A stretch of DNA of 64,000 bases from Urechis unicinctus. Its lineage: Eukaryota; Annelida; Polychaeta; Xenopneusta; Urechidae. This document shows, in pieces, positions 63,116 through 64,000 of the stretch (position 1 is its first letter; each line of letters opens with the position of its first letter). The notes below the pieces were generated by a model. It was not told the origin of the DNA, did no database searches, and was given only the letters and a program-made list of their open reading frames with translations. A program made the position numbers and the translations under genes. The stretch is taken from positions 51,687,705 to 51,751,704 of the forward strand of contig CM067354.1 in NCBI GenBank assembly GCA_034190875.2. Reading direction: 5' to 3'.

Positions 63116-63302
63116 AACATTTCCGACTAGTTCAATTTATTGGTTCACAGCTATTAAAACGACACCTCTTGCATGAATTTGTTTCCAAAGCAATACCTTA
63201 CCTCTGTACATGTAATGTTGCAGTTTATATATTTGACAATAATGGCAGTGTTTCCACAACAATGTGCATTTTTTTCGTAGTATTCATAATTGATGCATAA
63301 AC

Positions 63303-63767
63303 ATGTTAGCAATTCATCATGCTGGGAAGTCTATTATTTCCAATTTGTGCAGAAAATCTAAAAATAAAGGTGGGAATGTTCTTCATGCATACCAGCCAAG
63401 CTTCACACCAATCGGAGCAAATATATTTGGTATTTGCCTGGGGGAAACACATATGGAACGTCTTCAACTACTTCTGGCCAATGTGGCAAGCTGTATAAAG
63501 AGGATAGCGTACTTATATCACTTAACTGCTGGAGGCGACCTCGTATTGCTCACTCAGTATGGTTTACGGCTATTTTGTGGTAATTTATTCCAGGTCCCGA
63601 GAGCCAAAATGCCAGAATTTATTGACGGTGTCGTTACAACAAGACAAACGACATCATTTAGGAGCTGCCCCTCGTATATTGCTTCTGGTTTTAACAATAA
63701 CTTAGCCGCAGTAATAAAAACCATGGCAAATGCAATGATTATAGATTGTGAGCAAAACGCTGCATAA
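63303..63767 (+). pseudogene. Longest complex frame (154 codons), module M4
   Basis: An open frame from ATG at 63,303 covers both the GETHM block and shared module M4. Residues about 47-57 read GETHMERLQLL; residues 103-131 read KMPEFIDGVVTTRQTTSF and PSYIASGFNNN; the end reads MIIDCEQNAA before a TAA. The left arm encodes the same strings (GETHMGRLQLL; MPEFIDGVVKPRQTTSF; GFNNAHN) but in two frames separated by 1 kb. At 10.8 kb a frame reads AFDNAHNMLAIK and HAMNIDLGQHAA, which aligns with the end of this protein. No domain is recognised. It may be a retroelement or DNA-transposon product, or a conserved remnant that is open by chance. Confidence 0.5.
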
Positions 63768-63778
63768 GCGTCATGCAT
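63554..63778 (-). pseudogene. Antisense frame of shared module M4
   Basis: 74 codons opposite the 3' half of the 154-codon frame, reading AYAAFCSQSIIIAFAMVF, KPEAIYEGQLLNDVVCLV and TTPSINSGILALGTW. The corresponding frame is open at all four full module copies (10.7, 18.3, 36.5 and 63.6 kb), whereas the sense frame is open in two. It is therefore a rival candidate for the ancestral coding strand. The hydrophobic N-terminal part could be a membrane segment. No family is recognised. Confidence 0.4.
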
Positions 63779-63830
63779 TGTAATGGCAGTTCACAAGTAA
63801 TCTTGTACAGACTGATTGATGGAGCATGTG

Positions 63831-64000
63831 TACATACTATTATCCTTTGTACTTTAACCTTACAGTGTGTTTCGCCAAGAAACATACGGCAGCATGTATA
63901 TGTATGTGCGCATGTACATAGGCAGAAGCGTGTGTAGGCCAGGTAATAGGTCATCAAGATATTTACTGGCATTTGGTTGGCCATGCGACAAGCGCCCATT
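63831..64000. other. Window end, no feature seen
   Basis: A minus frame at 63,739-63,999 has no recognised domain. Similarity to the left arm is no longer visible past about 63,800. Confidence 0.5.

Larger units (their letters stand above)
56405..63830. repeat. Large imperfect inverted repeat, right arm
   Basis: Reverse-complement partner of 36,480-47,570. It is shorter (about 7.4 against 11.1 kb) because the left arm carries extra segments near 36.8-37.8, 38.8-41.8 and 45.9-46.8 kb, while this arm has an extra 0.9 kb at 56,450-57,380. Matched blocks are interleaved with small indels throughout, so the duplication is old. Confidence 0.85.

Overview
This is a 64 kb piece of AT-rich eukaryotic, almost certainly metazoan, genomic DNA with no recognisable host gene. 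The reasons are long (TA)n, (GT)n, (GA)n and mixed microsatellites (clusters at 5.5-6.4, 8.6-8.9, 18.8-19.0, 20.8-20.9, 23.9-24.2, 26.0-27.2, 33.3-33.9 and 36.0-36.5 kb), decayed non-LTR retrotransposon (LINE) reverse transcriptase fragments of types common in invertebrates, and the absence of dense open reading frames, ribosome binding sites or operons. The SSR load and LINE types would fit an invertebrate such as an arthropod, but the sequence does not fix the species.

The main content is layered, diverged duplication. (1) The left third holds a direct segmental duplication with about 15 kb spacing: blocks near 0.60-0.80, 2.03-2.79 and 7.64-8.64 kb recur in the same order near 15.27-15.50, 17.11-18.40 and 22.6-23.9 kb, and both copies end in a (TA)n tract. 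A third partial copy lies at 10.1-12.5 kb. (2) The right half is a large imperfect inverted repeat: pieces of 36.5-47.6 kb recur in reverse complement in 56.4-63.9 kb, around a spacer of about 9 kb. The arms differ by many indels of 0.1-3 kb. (3) The two systems are linked by one shared module, found at 10.57-10.99 and 18.17-18.56 kb (one orientation), 36.51-36.77 kb (reverse), 63.53-63.80 kb (forward), and partly at 2.58-2.79 kb. So much of the window looks like copies of one old, large repeat family.

Coding fossils inside the repeats are: a LINE RT piece at 21.96-22.45 kb (minus); an RNase H-bearing LINE at 35.1-36.03 kb (plus) with an altered catalytic box; a CR1/L2-like RT piece at 43.45-43.93 kb (plus) with a degenerate antisense twin at 60.0-60.5 kb; a possible aspartic-protease motif at 42.7 kb; and several short unidentified frames kept open between copies (36.5/63.5, 41.6/47.1/57.7, 44.5/59.5, 43.2/60.7 kb). 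The longest frame that is not low-complexity is 154 codons at 63.3-63.8 kb.

Other structures are a 35-bp-period degenerate minisatellite (28.8-29.3 kb), an 84-bp tandem pair (12.1-12.3 kb), a perfect 20-bp GC-rich palindrome (9,556-9,575) and a stem-loop at 48.7 kb. All similarities were found by eye. Boundaries are approximate and identities were not computed.
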